A stretch of 27,354 nucleotides of DNA from contig DEIV01000082.1 of assembly GCA_002352665.1 (NCBI GenBank), forward strand, positions 1-27,354, read 5' to 3'. Numbering within the stretch: the first letter of the stretch is position 1; every line of letters begins with the position of its first letter. Shown one piece after another: positions 7,599 through 15,821 of this stretch. Source of the stretch: Flavobacteriaceae bacterium UBA2765. Its GTDB lineage: Bacteria > Bacteroidota > Bacteroidia > Flavobacteriales > Flavobacteriaceae. A program made the translations under genes and the position numbers. Under the pieces are notes generated by a model. It had not been told where the DNA came from and did not search any database. It saw nothing but the letters and a program-made list of their open reading frames with translations.

Positions 7599-8633
7599 AT
7601 GAAAAAAGGAATATTATTAATTAATTTAGGCTCACCAGATAGTACCAAAGTTAAAGATGTAAGAAAGTATTTAGATGAATTTTTAATGGACGAAAGGGTT
7701 ATTGACATTCCGCGATGGAAAAGATATTTACTCATTAAAGGTATTATTCTAAATACAAGACCTAAAAAATCAGCCAAAGCTTATAAAAAAATTTGGTGGA
7801 AAGAAGGATCACCTTTGGTGGTAATCTCTGAGCGTTTCTCGAAAAAAGTGGCGGAAAAATTACACATTCCGGTTGCTTTGGGTATGCGTTATGGCTCAAT
7901 GACTATTAAAAATGGCATTCAAGAATTGCATGATCAGGGTGTAGAAGAAATTTTATTGGTACCGTTATATCCACATTATGCAATGTCCTCTTATGAAACT
8001 GTGGTTGAGAAGGCTAAGGAAATAAATCGCGACTCTTTTCCAAGTATTAAAATGGACGTTTTACCGGTTTTTTATAATAATGTTGATTATATAAAAGTAA
8101 TGAGTGCAAATTTAAAACGTCATTTAGAAGGTTTTGATTACGATCATATTTTATTTTCTTATCATGGTATTCCAGAGCGTCATATCTTAAAATCTGATAC
8201 CACAAAATCACATTGCAAAATTGATGATAACTGTTGTGATACCGGGTCAAAAGCACATCGAACTTGTTATAGGCACCAATGTTTTGAAACCACAAAAGCA
8301 ATGGTCAACAATTTAGGTTTAAAAGAAGGAACTTATAGCAACTCTTTTCAATCTAGATTATTAAAAGACCCATGGTTAAAACCGTATACGGATTTTGAAT
8401 TGGTAAAATTTCCAAAGCAAGGTATTAAAAAACTTGCCGTAATCACACCTGCATTTATAGCTGATTGCCTAGAAACTTTAGAAGAAATTGCCATGGAAGG
8501 AAAAAAAGAATTTTTAGAAGCCGGTGGTGAATCATACAAACATATTCCATGTATTAACGATAATGATGACTGGGTTGATGTAATGGTTAAATGGATTGAG
8601 GACTGGCATAAAGAAAAAACAGTTATCATTTAA
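7599..8633 (+). CDS. hemH: Ferrochelatase
   Basis: It inserts Fe(II) into protoporphyrin IX to give protoheme, the last step of the classical pathway, at the inner face of the membrane. At 344 residues it has the bacterial family length. Clear marks are the start LLINLGSPD, the active-site LFSYHGIPERH (H189) and FIADCLETLEEI (E292 aligning with the catalytic glutamate). Between them lies a cysteine-rich stretch (C206, C212, C213, C223, C228) in a place where some bacterial ferrochelatases hold a [2Fe-2S] cluster, so an iron-sulfur site is possible. It heads a plus-strand pair with hemJ, 140 bases downstream, though a REP-like hairpin lies between them. ATG at 7599 directly opens the conserved N-terminus. 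Confidence 0.96.
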   Translation: MKKGILLINLGSPDSTKVKDVRKYLDEFLMDERVIDIPRWKRYLLIKGIILNTRPKKSAKAYKKIWWKEGSPLVVISERFSKKVAEKLHIPVALGMRYGSMTIKNGIQELHDQGVEEILLVPLYPHYAMSSYETVVEKAKEINRDSFPSIKMDVLPVFYNNVDYIKVMSANLKRHLEGFDYDHILFSYHGIPERHILKSDTTKSHCKIDDNCCDTGSKAHRTCYRHQCFETTKAMVNNLGLKEGTYSNSFQSRLLKDPWLKPYTDFELVKFPKQGIKKLAVITPAFIADCLETLEEIAMEGKKEFLEAGGESYKHIPCINDNDDWVDVMVKWIEDWHKEKTVII

Positions 8634-8640
8634 ACAGGAT

Positions 8641-8734
8641 GTCATTCAGAATGAGGAATCCGGAGCGTTCGGGAAAGAATCTCTACTAGCTTTTCTAATA
8701 TTGAGATTCTTTGTTTGACTGAACCCTGAATGAC
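8641..8734. repeat. REP-like hairpin element between hemH and hemJ
   Basis: The ends are perfect 9-base inverted copies (GTCATTCAG at 8641-8649, CTGAATGAC at 8726-8734). Nested inside is a perfect 10-base pair (AAAGAATCTC at 8674-8683, GAGATTCTTT at 8703-8712) around a 19-base loop. Termini of the GTCATTC...GAATGAC kind recur in intergenic repeats of many Bacteroidota. The transcript would fold into a long interrupted hairpin that may cut back or protect the hemH message. Confidence 0.7.
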
Positions 8735-8773
8735 AATTGAAAAACTATATCAATAAAACTGAATCAAATTCAA

Positions 8774-9325
8774 ATGGATTATTTATATATAAAGTCTCTT
8801 CATATTATATTTGTAACTACTTGGTTTGCTGGTCTATTTTATATAATACGCCTTTTTATTTATTTTAAAGAAGCTGAAGAAAAAGAAGAACCGGCCAAGT
8901 CCATTTTACAAGATCAATATGCCCTAATGACAAAACGATTATGGTATATTATAACTTGGCCTTCGGCTATTTTAACCACCATTTTTGCGGTTTGGTTATT
9001 AATTTTACAGCCCTTTTGGCTCGAAGCAAATTGGATGCTTATAAAATTGGCTTTTGTTTTCTTATTATATGCTTATCATTGGTCTTGCCAAATAATGTAT
9101 AATCAAATTGAAAAAGGCCATTTAAAATATTCATCTTTTGCTTTGCGAATTTGGAACGAAGTTGCTACTATTATCTTATTTGCATGTGTATTTTTAGTAG
9201 TGCTGAAAAATTCATTAGGCTGGGTTCTTGGTGTGGCAGGTATTGTAGGCGTTTCCATATTATTAATGCTCGGTATTAAACTCTATAAAAATATACGCAG
9301 TAAAAAAAGTTGGGATAAAAATTAA
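8774..9325 (+). CDS. hemJ: HemJ-type protoporphyrinogen IX oxidase (membrane protein)
   Basis: An integral membrane protein of 183 residues with about five hydrophobic spans (near 8-30, 55-78, 86-106, 125-146 and 149-169). HemJ oxidises protoporphyrinogen IX to protoporphyrin IX, the substrate of ferrochelatase, with electrons passed to the respiratory chain. The opening YIKSLHIIFVTTWFAGLFYI places H10 in the first span, and MLIKLAFVF places K91 in the third. In cyanobacterial HemJ a histidine and a lysine at comparable places are the proposed heme ligands. LWYIITWPSAILT is also typical. Its position 140 bases after hemH supports the assignment over other CopD-like proteins. With hemH present and no hemG or hemY seen here, it is probably the oxidase that feeds ferrochelatase. 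Confidence 0.88.
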   Translation: MDYLYIKSLHIIFVTTWFAGLFYIIRLFIYFKEAEEKEEPAKSILQDQYALMTKRLWYIITWPSAILTTIFAVWLLILQPFWLEANWMLIKLAFVFLLYAYHWSCQIMYNQIEKGHLKYSSFALRIWNEVATIILFACVFLVVLKNSLGWVLGVAGIVGVSILLMLGIKLYKNIRSKKSWDKN

Positions 9326-9434
9326 GTTTCAAAGTCTATTTACCGCTATTTTTTGAGACTTGTACTGCATGACAAAAATCATACTCTAATTACTACTTTA
9401 CTCCTAATTTTACTTTCTGAATTAAAAATAATTT

Positions 9435-11048
9435 ATGAAAAGTTTATTATTAGGAAATGAAGCACTTGCCCAAGGTGCTATAGATTCGGGTTTGTCAGGC
9501 GTTTATGCTTACCCCGGCACACCCTCAACTGAAGTCACTGAATATATTCAAAAATCAAAAACCGCCAAAAGTTTAGGTATTCATACTACCTGGTCAGTAA
9601 ATGAAAAAACTGCTATGGAAGCTGCTTTAGGGATGTCTTATGCCGGTAAAAGAGCAATGGTCGTAATGAAACATGTAGGTTTAAATGTTGCTTCTGATGT
9701 TTTTATGAATATGGCCGTTTCAGGAGTTAATGGAGGTTTAGTTGTTGTAGTAGCCGACGATCCTTCTATGCACTCATCGCAGAATGAACAAGACTCAAGA
9801 TTTTATGGCAAATTTGCCATGGTTCCTATTTTAGAACCTTCAAATCAACAGGAAGCATACAATATAATGCACTATGCTTTTGATATTTCTGAGGAGTATA
9901 AATTACCTGTTTTAGTAAGAATGGTAACTCGATTATCTCATTCAAGAGCAGGCGTTATTATAAAAGAAAGAAGAGCTCAAAATGGCATACAATTACCGGT
10001 TGATACAAACAGATTTGCCCTTATACCTTTAAACGCAAAAAAACAATTTGAAAAATTAGTTAAGAAAAAAAGTGTGTTGTTGGAAAGCTCGGAAAAGTCG
10101 CGATTTAACAAATTAAAATTAAAAGAAGATTGTAGTTTAGGTATCATTGCCTGCGGAATTGCCTATAACTATGTGATGGAAAACATAAGTGGAAATGAAG
10201 AGTTTTACTCTATTTTAAAAGTTTCACAATATCCTATTCCAAAAGAAAAAGTTAAAAAACTATATAAACACTGTGATAAAATATTAGTTGTTGAAGAAGG
10301 TTACCCAATAGTTGAAGAATTATTACACAACTATTTTGATGAAAACGGTAAAATAAAAGGAAAATTATCTGATGATATACCACTTGTTGGTGAATTAAAT
10401 CCGAATTCAGTGGGTAAAGCCATTGGCTTTTTTCACAATGGAGCACAAGAAATTCCCGAAATCGTTTCAAACCGGCCACCGCAACTTTGTGAAGGCTGTG
10501 GTCATACAGACCTGTTCAATGCTATCAATGAATTAATTCCCGAAATAGGAAACAAAAAAGTATTTGGAGATATAGGTTGCTATGCCTTAGGAGCATTACC
10601 TCCATTAAACACCATTAATACATTGATTGATATGGGAGCCTCTATAACAATGGCTAAAGGTGCGGCGGATGCTGGGTTAGAAAATGCCATTGCTGTAATT
10701 GGCGATTCAACTTTTACCCATTCAGGAATGACCGGACTGCTGGATGCAGTTTATGAAAACACGCCAATTACTGTAATTATTTCTGACAATTCGGCTATTG
10801 CCATGACTGGAGCTCAAGACTCAACGGCTGTTGGTCGTTTAAAAGATATTTGTTTAGGTATTGGTGTAGATCTTGACCATTTGAAAATGATAGTGCCCTT
10901 AAAGAAAAATCATAAGGAAAATGTCAACATTTTAAGAAATGAACTTAATTACAAAGGGGTTTCGGTAATAATATCTCAGAGACCATGTGTAAGATTATCA
11001 AGAGATAAAAAAGAAGAAATAAAATTAAAAATTGCTTCGTTGAATTAA
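9435..11048 (+). CDS. iorA: Indolepyruvate:ferredoxin oxidoreductase, alpha subunit (short form)
   Basis: With IorB it converts aryl pyruvates, CoA and oxidised ferredoxin to aryl-acetyl-CoA, CO2 and reduced ferredoxin, reversibly, in the cytosol. The N-terminal pyrimidine-binding part starts LLLGNEALAQGAIDSGLSGVYAYPGTPSTE. The TPP motif is GDSTFTHSG (G423-D424) ending in SDN (N452). CEGC (C352, C355), GDIGC (C382) and RPC (C518) match the four ligands of the proximal [4Fe-4S] cluster seen in related 2-oxoacid oxidoreductases. The protein ends 19 residues after C518, whereas archaeal IorA continues for about 100 residues with a ferredoxin domain holding two more clusters. The reading frame is intact, so this is a natural short form. 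iorB starts 13 bases later. Confidence 0.92.
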   Translation: MKSLLLGNEALAQGAIDSGLSGVYAYPGTPSTEVTEYIQKSKTAKSLGIHTTWSVNEKTAMEAALGMSYAGKRAMVVMKHVGLNVASDVFMNMAVSGVNGGLVVVVADDPSMHSSQNEQDSRFYGKFAMVPILEPSNQQEAYNIMHYAFDISEEYKLPVLVRMVTRLSHSRAGVIIKERRAQNGIQLPVDTNRFALIPLNAKKQFEKLVKKKSVLLESSEKSRFNKLKLKEDCSLGIIACGIAYNYVMENISGNEEFYSILKVSQYPIPKEKVKKLYKHCDKILVVEEGYPIVEELLHNYFDENGKIKGKLSDDIPLVGELNPNSVGKAIGFFHNGAQEIPEIVSNRPPQLCEGCGHTDLFNAINELIPEIGNKKVFGDIGCYALGALPPLNTINTLIDMGASITMAKGAADAGLENAIAVIGDSTFTHSGMTGLLDAVYENTPITVIISDNSAIAMTGAQDSTAVGRLKDICLGIGVDLDHLKMIVPLKKNHKENVNILRNELNYKGVSVIISQRPCVRLSRDKKEEIKLKIASLN

Positions 11049-11061
11049 AAAATGATTTCAA

Positions 11062-11655
11062 ATGAACTATAATTTAATATTATCAGGTGTTGGTGGGCAA
11101 GGTATTTTAACAATTGCTGCAGTTTTAGATACTGCTACTTTGCAACAGAATCTATTTGTTAAACAATCTGAGGTTCATGGAATGAGCCAAAGAGGTGGTG
11201 CCGTACAATGCCATGTAAGAATTTCTGATAAAGAAATTTATTCAGATCTAATTCCGCAAGGAAAAGCTGATATGATCTTATCTGTTGAGCCAATGGAATT
11301 GTTACGTTATTTACCTTATTTAGCAAATAAGGGCTGGTTAATAACCGACTCCAATCCGTTTATAAACATATCAAATTATCCTGAAAAAAAAGAATTATAT
11401 GAGCAAATTAAATCGCATCCAAATCACATTATCATAAATGCAACAGCCGTTGCTAAAAAACTTGGAAATACAAAAGCGGCTAATATGGTTTTGCTAGGAG
11501 CAGCATCTACATTAATTCCTATATCGGAAGAAAGCATACTTACTGCAATTAAAAAATTGTTTCAAAATAAAAGCGAGCGGGTTATAAATTTGAATATCGA
11601 AGCTTTTCAAACCGGTAAAAAACTAGCCAAAGAAAATACTGACTTTGTTTATTAG
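11062..11655 (+). CDS. iorB: Indolepyruvate:ferredoxin oxidoreductase, beta subunit
   Basis: The 197-residue gamma-type domain of 2-oxoacid:ferredoxin oxidoreductases, partner of IorA. The opening NYNLILSGVGGQGILTIAAVLD and the segment KQSEVHGMSQRGGAVQCHVRIS (about residues 36-57) are family hallmarks. KAANMVLLGAAS near residue 140 is the usual second half. Length is normal for IorB. It begins 13 bases after iorA, so both are made from one message. It ends facing the aminotransferase gene, with a two-way terminator between them. Confidence 0.93.
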   Translation: MNYNLILSGVGGQGILTIAAVLDTATLQQNLFVKQSEVHGMSQRGGAVQCHVRISDKEIYSDLIPQGKADMILSVEPMELLRYLPYLANKGWLITDSNPFINISNYPEKKELYEQIKSHPNHIIINATAVAKKLGNTKAANMVLLGAASTLIPISEESILTAIKKLFQNKSERVINLNIEAFQTGKKLAKENTDFVY

Positions 11656-11676
11656 AGATATCAAACTAATTAACTG

Positions 11677-11719
11677 AAAAACCTCTTCAAGAGAGGCATA
11701 GTATAAATCCCGAGGTTTT
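11677..11719. terminator. Bidirectional terminator between iorB and the aminotransferase, with two competing stems
   Basis: On the minus strand a CCTCT/AGAGG stem (11682-11686 with 11692-11696, 5-base loop) is followed by five T's, fitting an intrinsic terminator for the aminotransferase message. On the plus strand AAAACCTC (11677-11684) pairs perfectly with GAGGTTTT (11712-11719), giving a larger stem ending in U's for iorB. The two stems share bases 11682-11684, so they cannot form together. The larger stem overlaps the aminotransferase stop codon. Confidence 0.55.
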
Positions 11720-12947
11720 ATACAGTTTCACTCGGAATACTTTTCAAAGCTTTTTTTATGACCTTAGATAAAATTTTCACTCCTTTTTCAATGGTATCTT
11801 TTGGCATATTTGAAAATGAAAGTCTAATTCTGTCATCTTTTTTACTTGAAGGATCAAATGTTCTTCCTGTAACAAAAACGACTCCTTTTTCAACACTTTC
11901 CTTAAAAACATCAGTAGAACTAACATATTCTGGTAGTTTTAACCAAATATAAAACCCTCCTTTAGGCTCATTCCAAATAACTTCTTCTGGCATATACTTT
12001 ATTAAGCTTTGCTGTAATATGTTTTTACGATCTCTATATTCAAATCTCAAGAATTTTAAATAAGGGTCTAATTTATGTTGACTTAAAAATTCGTTTGCCA
12101 AAATTTGCATAAAATTAGAAGTACAAGCATCTAATGCCTGTTTGACGGTTTCTGCTTTTTCAAATATTTCTGGTGAAGACAGCATATATCCTAATCTAAA
12201 TCCGGGCCCTAAAATTTTAGAAAACGAACCCGTATAAATAATCTCCACATCGGCTAAACCATAAGATTTCATTGGTTTGGTTAAATATTTATCCTCTTCA
12301 TTGAAATACAAATCGCTATAAGCATCATCTTCAATTAAAATAATTCCCGTATTTGATAACACTTCTAACAAGGCTTTTTTTCGTTCAGGTGTATAAATTA
12401 TCCCTGCCGGATTGTGAAAATTTGGCGTAACATAAAGCAATTTTGGTGTTTTATCTAAGCTTGCAATTTTTTGCTTTAAGGCTTCAATATCAATACCATC
12501 CTTATCAATTGGAATACCATGAATTTCTGCTTCATAAGTTTCAAAGACAGATAATGCACCTACAAAACTTGGATTTTCAGTTAGTATTATATCACCTTTA
12601 TTGACAAATTCTTGTGTAATAATACTTATGGCCTGTAAAGAACCTGTGGTAATTAATATTTTATCGATATCAATTGGTAAGCCTTTTTTATGCAAGTAAG
12701 ATTTTAATGATCTTACCAAAGGAGGGTATCCTGATGCAGCTCCATATTGAAAACAAAGTTTTTTTAAGTTTATGGGTAGAGCATCATAAATTTCATCAAT
12801 CTGTTTTACCGGAAACAAATCATTATTTGGCATCCCTCCGGCAAAGGAGATCATATTATTTCCTGAAGACTGTTTGAGTAACCGTTTTATATCTTCAGAA
12901 TGCATTGAGTTTACGGCATTTGAAAATGCATACATAATCGTAATCAT
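11718..12947 (-). CDS. Class I/II PLP-dependent aminotransferase (2-aminoadipate/aromatic type)
   Basis: A 409-residue fold-type I aminotransferase expected to move amino groups between an amino acid and a 2-oxo acid. MISFAGGMPNNDLFP (about 33-47) is the signature of the LysN/AraT/KAT subgroup. The cofactor lysine is in GSFSKILGPGFRLGYM (about residue 244), preceded by YVTPNFHNPAGIIY and IEDDAYSDLYF. There is no N-terminal GntR-type domain, so it is an enzyme and not a MocR regulator. It lies between iorAB and the ADP-forming acyl-CoA synthetase, so an aromatic or branched substrate giving the 2-oxo acid for IorAB is likely. ATG at 12947 is chosen; an in-frame ATG 12 bases later would also leave a full domain. 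Confidence 0.88.
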   Translation of the reverse strand: MITIMYAFSNAVNSMHSEDIKRLLKQSSGNNMISFAGGMPNNDLFPVKQIDEIYDALPINLKKLCFQYGAASGYPPLVRSLKSYLHKKGLPIDIDKILITTGSLQAISIITQEFVNKGDIILTENPSFVGALSVFETYEAEIHGIPIDKDGIDIEALKQKIASLDKTPKLLYVTPNFHNPAGIIYTPERKKALLEVLSNTGIILIEDDAYSDLYFNEEDKYLTKPMKSYGLADVEIIYTGSFSKILGPGFRLGYMLSSPEIFEKAETVKQALDACTSNFMQILANEFLSQHKLDPYLKFLRFEYRDRKNILQQSLIKYMPEEVIWNEPKGGFYIWLKLPEYVSSTDVFKESVEKGVVFVTGRTFDPSSKKDDRIRLSFSNMPKDTIEKGVKILSKVIKKALKSIPSETV

Positions 12948-12966
12948 TAATAATTCACTTCAAAAT

Positions 12967-13003
12967 AACAAATTTTTGTTTATTTAGACATTGATAAATA
13001 TCA
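12967..13003. promoter_or_regulatory. Two short dyads in the aminotransferase-acyl-CoA synthetase divergent spacer
   Basis: The 101-base spacer 12948-13048 must drive both divergent genes. It contains AACAAA-TT-TTTGTT (12967-12980) and TGATA-AA-TATCA (12992-13003), both perfect. They could be regulator sites (an Lrp-type amino-acid sensor would suit), but both are short and AT-rich. No clear -7 box was found. Confidence 0.25.
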
Positions 13004-13048
13004 GCTTTTCGATTGAATTAAATCAGTTACTTTACATTTTATAAATGT

Positions 13049-15106
13049 ATGCTACATAAAAAGCTAACACAGCCAAAAAGTATTGTTATTGTTGGAGGCT
13101 CTGATAATATTCACAGTCCAGGAGGAAGGGTTTTAAAAAATTTAATAGATCATAAATTTAATGGTGATTTATTTGTAGTTAACCCGAAGAAAACACTAGT
13201 TCAAGGTCTTAAGTCTTACCAAAATATAAGTGAAATTCCCGAGGTAGATTTGGCAATCATTGCCATTTCTGCCGATTATATTCTCGAAACAATAAAGGTT
13301 TTAACAGCACATAAAAACACAAAAGGGTTCATTATTTATGCTGCGGGGTTTAGCGAGAAAAATAAAGAGGGAGCGGCCCTAGAGAGAGAAATAGTTTCTT
13401 TAATTGATAAAGTTGGTGGTAGTTTATTAGGCCCGAATAACATAGGATTGATCAATGAACACTATACCGGAGTTTTTACCACACCAATACCTAAATTAAA
13501 TAAAAAAGGGGTTGATCTTTTTTCAGGATCGGGTGCAACTGCAGTATTTATTTTAGAAGCAGCACAAAGCACTGGTTTAACTTTTTCAAATGTTTATTCG
13601 GTTGGCAATAGTGCACAAATAGGTATTGAAGAAGTTTTAGCTCATTTTGATGAGACCTTCAATGAAAAGAAGAGTTCTAAGGTGAAACTACTATATATTG
13701 AGAGTATAAAAAATCCATCTAAGTTTTTAAAACATACCCGTTCATTAATTAAAAAAGGCTGTCATATCGCGGCTATTAAAGCAGGAAATTCTGAAGCAGG
13801 AAACAGAGCAGCCTCATCTCATACCGGAGCAATGGCCGGTGCTGATGTGTTTGTTGAAGCATTATTTAAAAAAGCAGGCATCATACGCTGTTACGGTAGA
13901 AATGAATTAATTGCTCTTGGTGGTATTTTAACACAAAAAATAGCTAAAGGCAAAAATATTGCTATTATTACACATGCCGGTGGCCCGGCTGTAATGTTAA
14001 CTGATGTTCTATCAAAAAATGGATTAATAATTCCAAAATTAGAAGGACAATATCGCGAGACATTACTAAGTGAATTATATGATGGTTCTTCTGTTGCAAA
14101 TCCTATTGATTTTCTAGCAACAGGTACGGCTGCACAACTAGAAACTATTATCGATTATTGCGAGACCAAATTTGACAATATTGACGCTATGGCCGTAATT
14201 TTTGGAAGTCCTGGCTTATCACCCGTCTATGATGCCTATGAAGTACTGAATAGAAAAATTAAGACTTGCATCAAACCCATTTATGCCATTTTACCTTCGG
14301 TTGTGAATGCAACAAATGAAATAGCCGACTTTATCTCTAAGGATAATATTGCTTTTTCTGATGAAGTTTTGTTTGGCAAAGCACTTACAAAAGTTTACAA
14401 CGCGGTAAAGCCTGAAATTAATAATATATCTTCAACTATTATTGATGTTAATTATATTAGAAAAATCATAGACGTTCTACCAAAGGGTTATATACCTACA
14501 GCAACGGCTAATAACTTGTTAAAGCTTGTTGGGATAAATGTTGTCACACAATTCGAAGCAAAAAACAAATCTGAACTTTTAAAATTAGCAAAATCATTAC
14601 CATACCCTGTAGTTCAAAAAGTAATTGGTCCTTTACACAAATCAGATGTTGAGGGTGTCATTTTAAATGTAAAAAATAAGGAAGAATTAATTATTAACTT
14701 TAATAAACTGATGCAAATTGATGAAGCAACTTCAGTAATTATTCAACCTATGAAAAAAGGAACCGAGCTTTTTATTGGAGCTAAAAAAGAAAATAAATAT
14801 CCCCATATTATCATGTGCGGATTGGGGGGAATTTTTGTTGAAATTTTAAAAGATGTTACTATTGGAATGATTCCAGTTTCAGAGAAAGATTCTCTACATA
14901 TGATTACCCAATTAAAAGCTTATCCAATTTTAAAGGGTATTAGAGGACAAAAAGGCATAGACATTGAAGCTTTCTCTAAAATTATTAGCAAGCTCTCAAC
15001 CTTATTAGAAATTGCACCTGAAATTGCCGAATTAGATATAAATCCATTATTAGCTACTTCTGATGAAATTGTTGCTGTTGATGTGAGGATTAGAATTGAA
15101 AAGTAG
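13049..15106 (+). CDS. ADP-forming acyl-CoA synthetase, alpha and beta parts fused
   Basis: The 685-residue enzyme should interconvert acyl-CoA + ADP + Pi with acid + ATP + CoA, saving the thioester energy as ATP. Residues 1-130 are the CoA-binding Rossmann part (SIVIVGGSDNIHSPGGRVLKNL), and about 150-450 are two succinyl-CoA-ligase-like parts. The phosphorylated histidine lies in AASSHTGAMAGAD (H258). Residues about 470-685 are the ATP-grasp part, with the second shuttle histidine in LHKSDVEGV (H530) and the family ending AELDINPLLA. In archaea the two halves are often separate subunits; here alpha-beta is one chain. It lies next to the aminotransferase and iorAB, so aryl-acetyl-CoA from IorAB is the likely substrate, but acetyl-CoA or branched acyl-CoA cannot be excluded. 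It could also be a protein acetyltransferase of Pat type, but no GNAT domain is present. Confidence 0.88.
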   Translation: MLHKKLTQPKSIVIVGGSDNIHSPGGRVLKNLIDHKFNGDLFVVNPKKTLVQGLKSYQNISEIPEVDLAIIAISADYILETIKVLTAHKNTKGFIIYAAGFSEKNKEGAALEREIVSLIDKVGGSLLGPNNIGLINEHYTGVFTTPIPKLNKKGVDLFSGSGATAVFILEAAQSTGLTFSNVYSVGNSAQIGIEEVLAHFDETFNEKKSSKVKLLYIESIKNPSKFLKHTRSLIKKGCHIAAIKAGNSEAGNRAASSHTGAMAGADVFVEALFKKAGIIRCYGRNELIALGGILTQKIAKGKNIAIITHAGGPAVMLTDVLSKNGLIIPKLEGQYRETLLSELYDGSSVANPIDFLATGTAAQLETIIDYCETKFDNIDAMAVIFGSPGLSPVYDAYEVLNRKIKTCIKPIYAILPSVVNATNEIADFISKDNIAFSDEVLFGKALTKVYNAVKPEINNISSTIIDVNYIRKIIDVLPKGYIPTATANNLLKLVGINVVTQFEAKNKSELLKLAKSLPYPVVQKVIGPLHKSDVEGVILNVKNKEELIINFNKLMQIDEATSVIIQPMKKGTELFIGAKKENKYPHIIMCGLGGIFVEILKDVTIGMIPVSEKDSLHMITQLKAYPILKGIRGQKGIDIEAFSKIISKLSTLLEIAPEIAELDINPLLATSDEIVAVDVRIRIEK

Positions 15107-15171
15107 ATGGATTTTTAAAGCTAGAATACAGAAGACTGGAGATGCTTAAAATCTAAAAAACCTCTCTAATA

Positions 15172-15792
15172 TTACGAACTCTTTAAAGAATTTTCAAACG
15201 GAATTCTATTTAAAATACTTCTCCCCAAGGTTATTTCATCAGCGTATTCTAGTTCATTGCCAATAGCAATACCTCTTGCAATGGTAGAAATATTAATATC
15301 CAAATCTTCTATCTGTTTATAAATATAAAAATTTGTGGTATCGCCTTCCATGGTCGGACTCAAAGCAAAAATAATCTCTTTAACAGTACCTTGCCTTACT
15401 TTAGTTACCAAGCTTTCAATCGTTAAATTTTGTGGGCCTACCCCTTCTATAGGAGATATTTTACCACCCAAGACATGATACAAACCTCTAAACTGAGCAG
15501 TACTCTCTATGGCCATGACATCACGAATATCTTCAACAACACATAAAATGGCTTCATTTCTATTTTTATTGGCACAAATTTCACAAAGATCAACATCAGA
15601 AATATTATGACATTGCTTACACAATCTAACTTTTTCTTTTAACTGTTCTAAGGCCTCTATTAAATATGTGGTTCTCTCTTTAGGTTGTTTTAACAAATGT
15701 AAAACCAAACGCAAAGCAGTACGCTTACCTATTCCAGGCAATTGAGATACCTCATTTACGGCATTTTCTAATAATTTTGAAGAAAAATTCAT
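15172..15792 (-). CDS. recR: Recombination mediator protein RecR
   Basis: RecR, with RecO, helps load RecA on SSB-coated single-stranded DNA during gap repair. All parts are present in 206 residues: the helix-hairpin-helix QLPGIGKRTA (17-26), the C4 zinc finger (C58, C61, C70, C73), the Toprim domain opening CVVEDIRDVMAIE (about 84-96), and the Walker-like ending TIARGIAIGNELEYADEITLGRS in three short runs. Length is normal. It converges with the acyl-CoA synthetase gene (65 bases between stops, no terminator seen) and is divergent from the symporter gene. Confidence 0.96.
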   Translation of the reverse strand: MNFSSKLLENAVNEVSQLPGIGKRTALRLVLHLLKQPKERTTYLIEALEQLKEKVRLCKQCHNISDVDLCEICANKNRNEAILCVVEDIRDVMAIESTAQFRGLYHVLGGKISPIEGVGPQNLTIESLVTKVRQGTVKEIIFALSPTMEGDTTNFYIYKQIEDLDINISTIARGIAIGNELEYADEITLGRSILNRIPFENSLKSS

Positions 15793-15821
15793 GGTGGCTA
15801 ATTTACAATTTTTTCTTTCAA

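Noticed and set aside
9332..9361. AAGTCT...AGACTT hairpin after hemJ as a terminator or a third REP copy
   Set aside because: The stem is only 6 bases with an 18-base loop and no U-run follows. The nearby ACTGCATGAC recalls a REP end, but the matching left end is missing.
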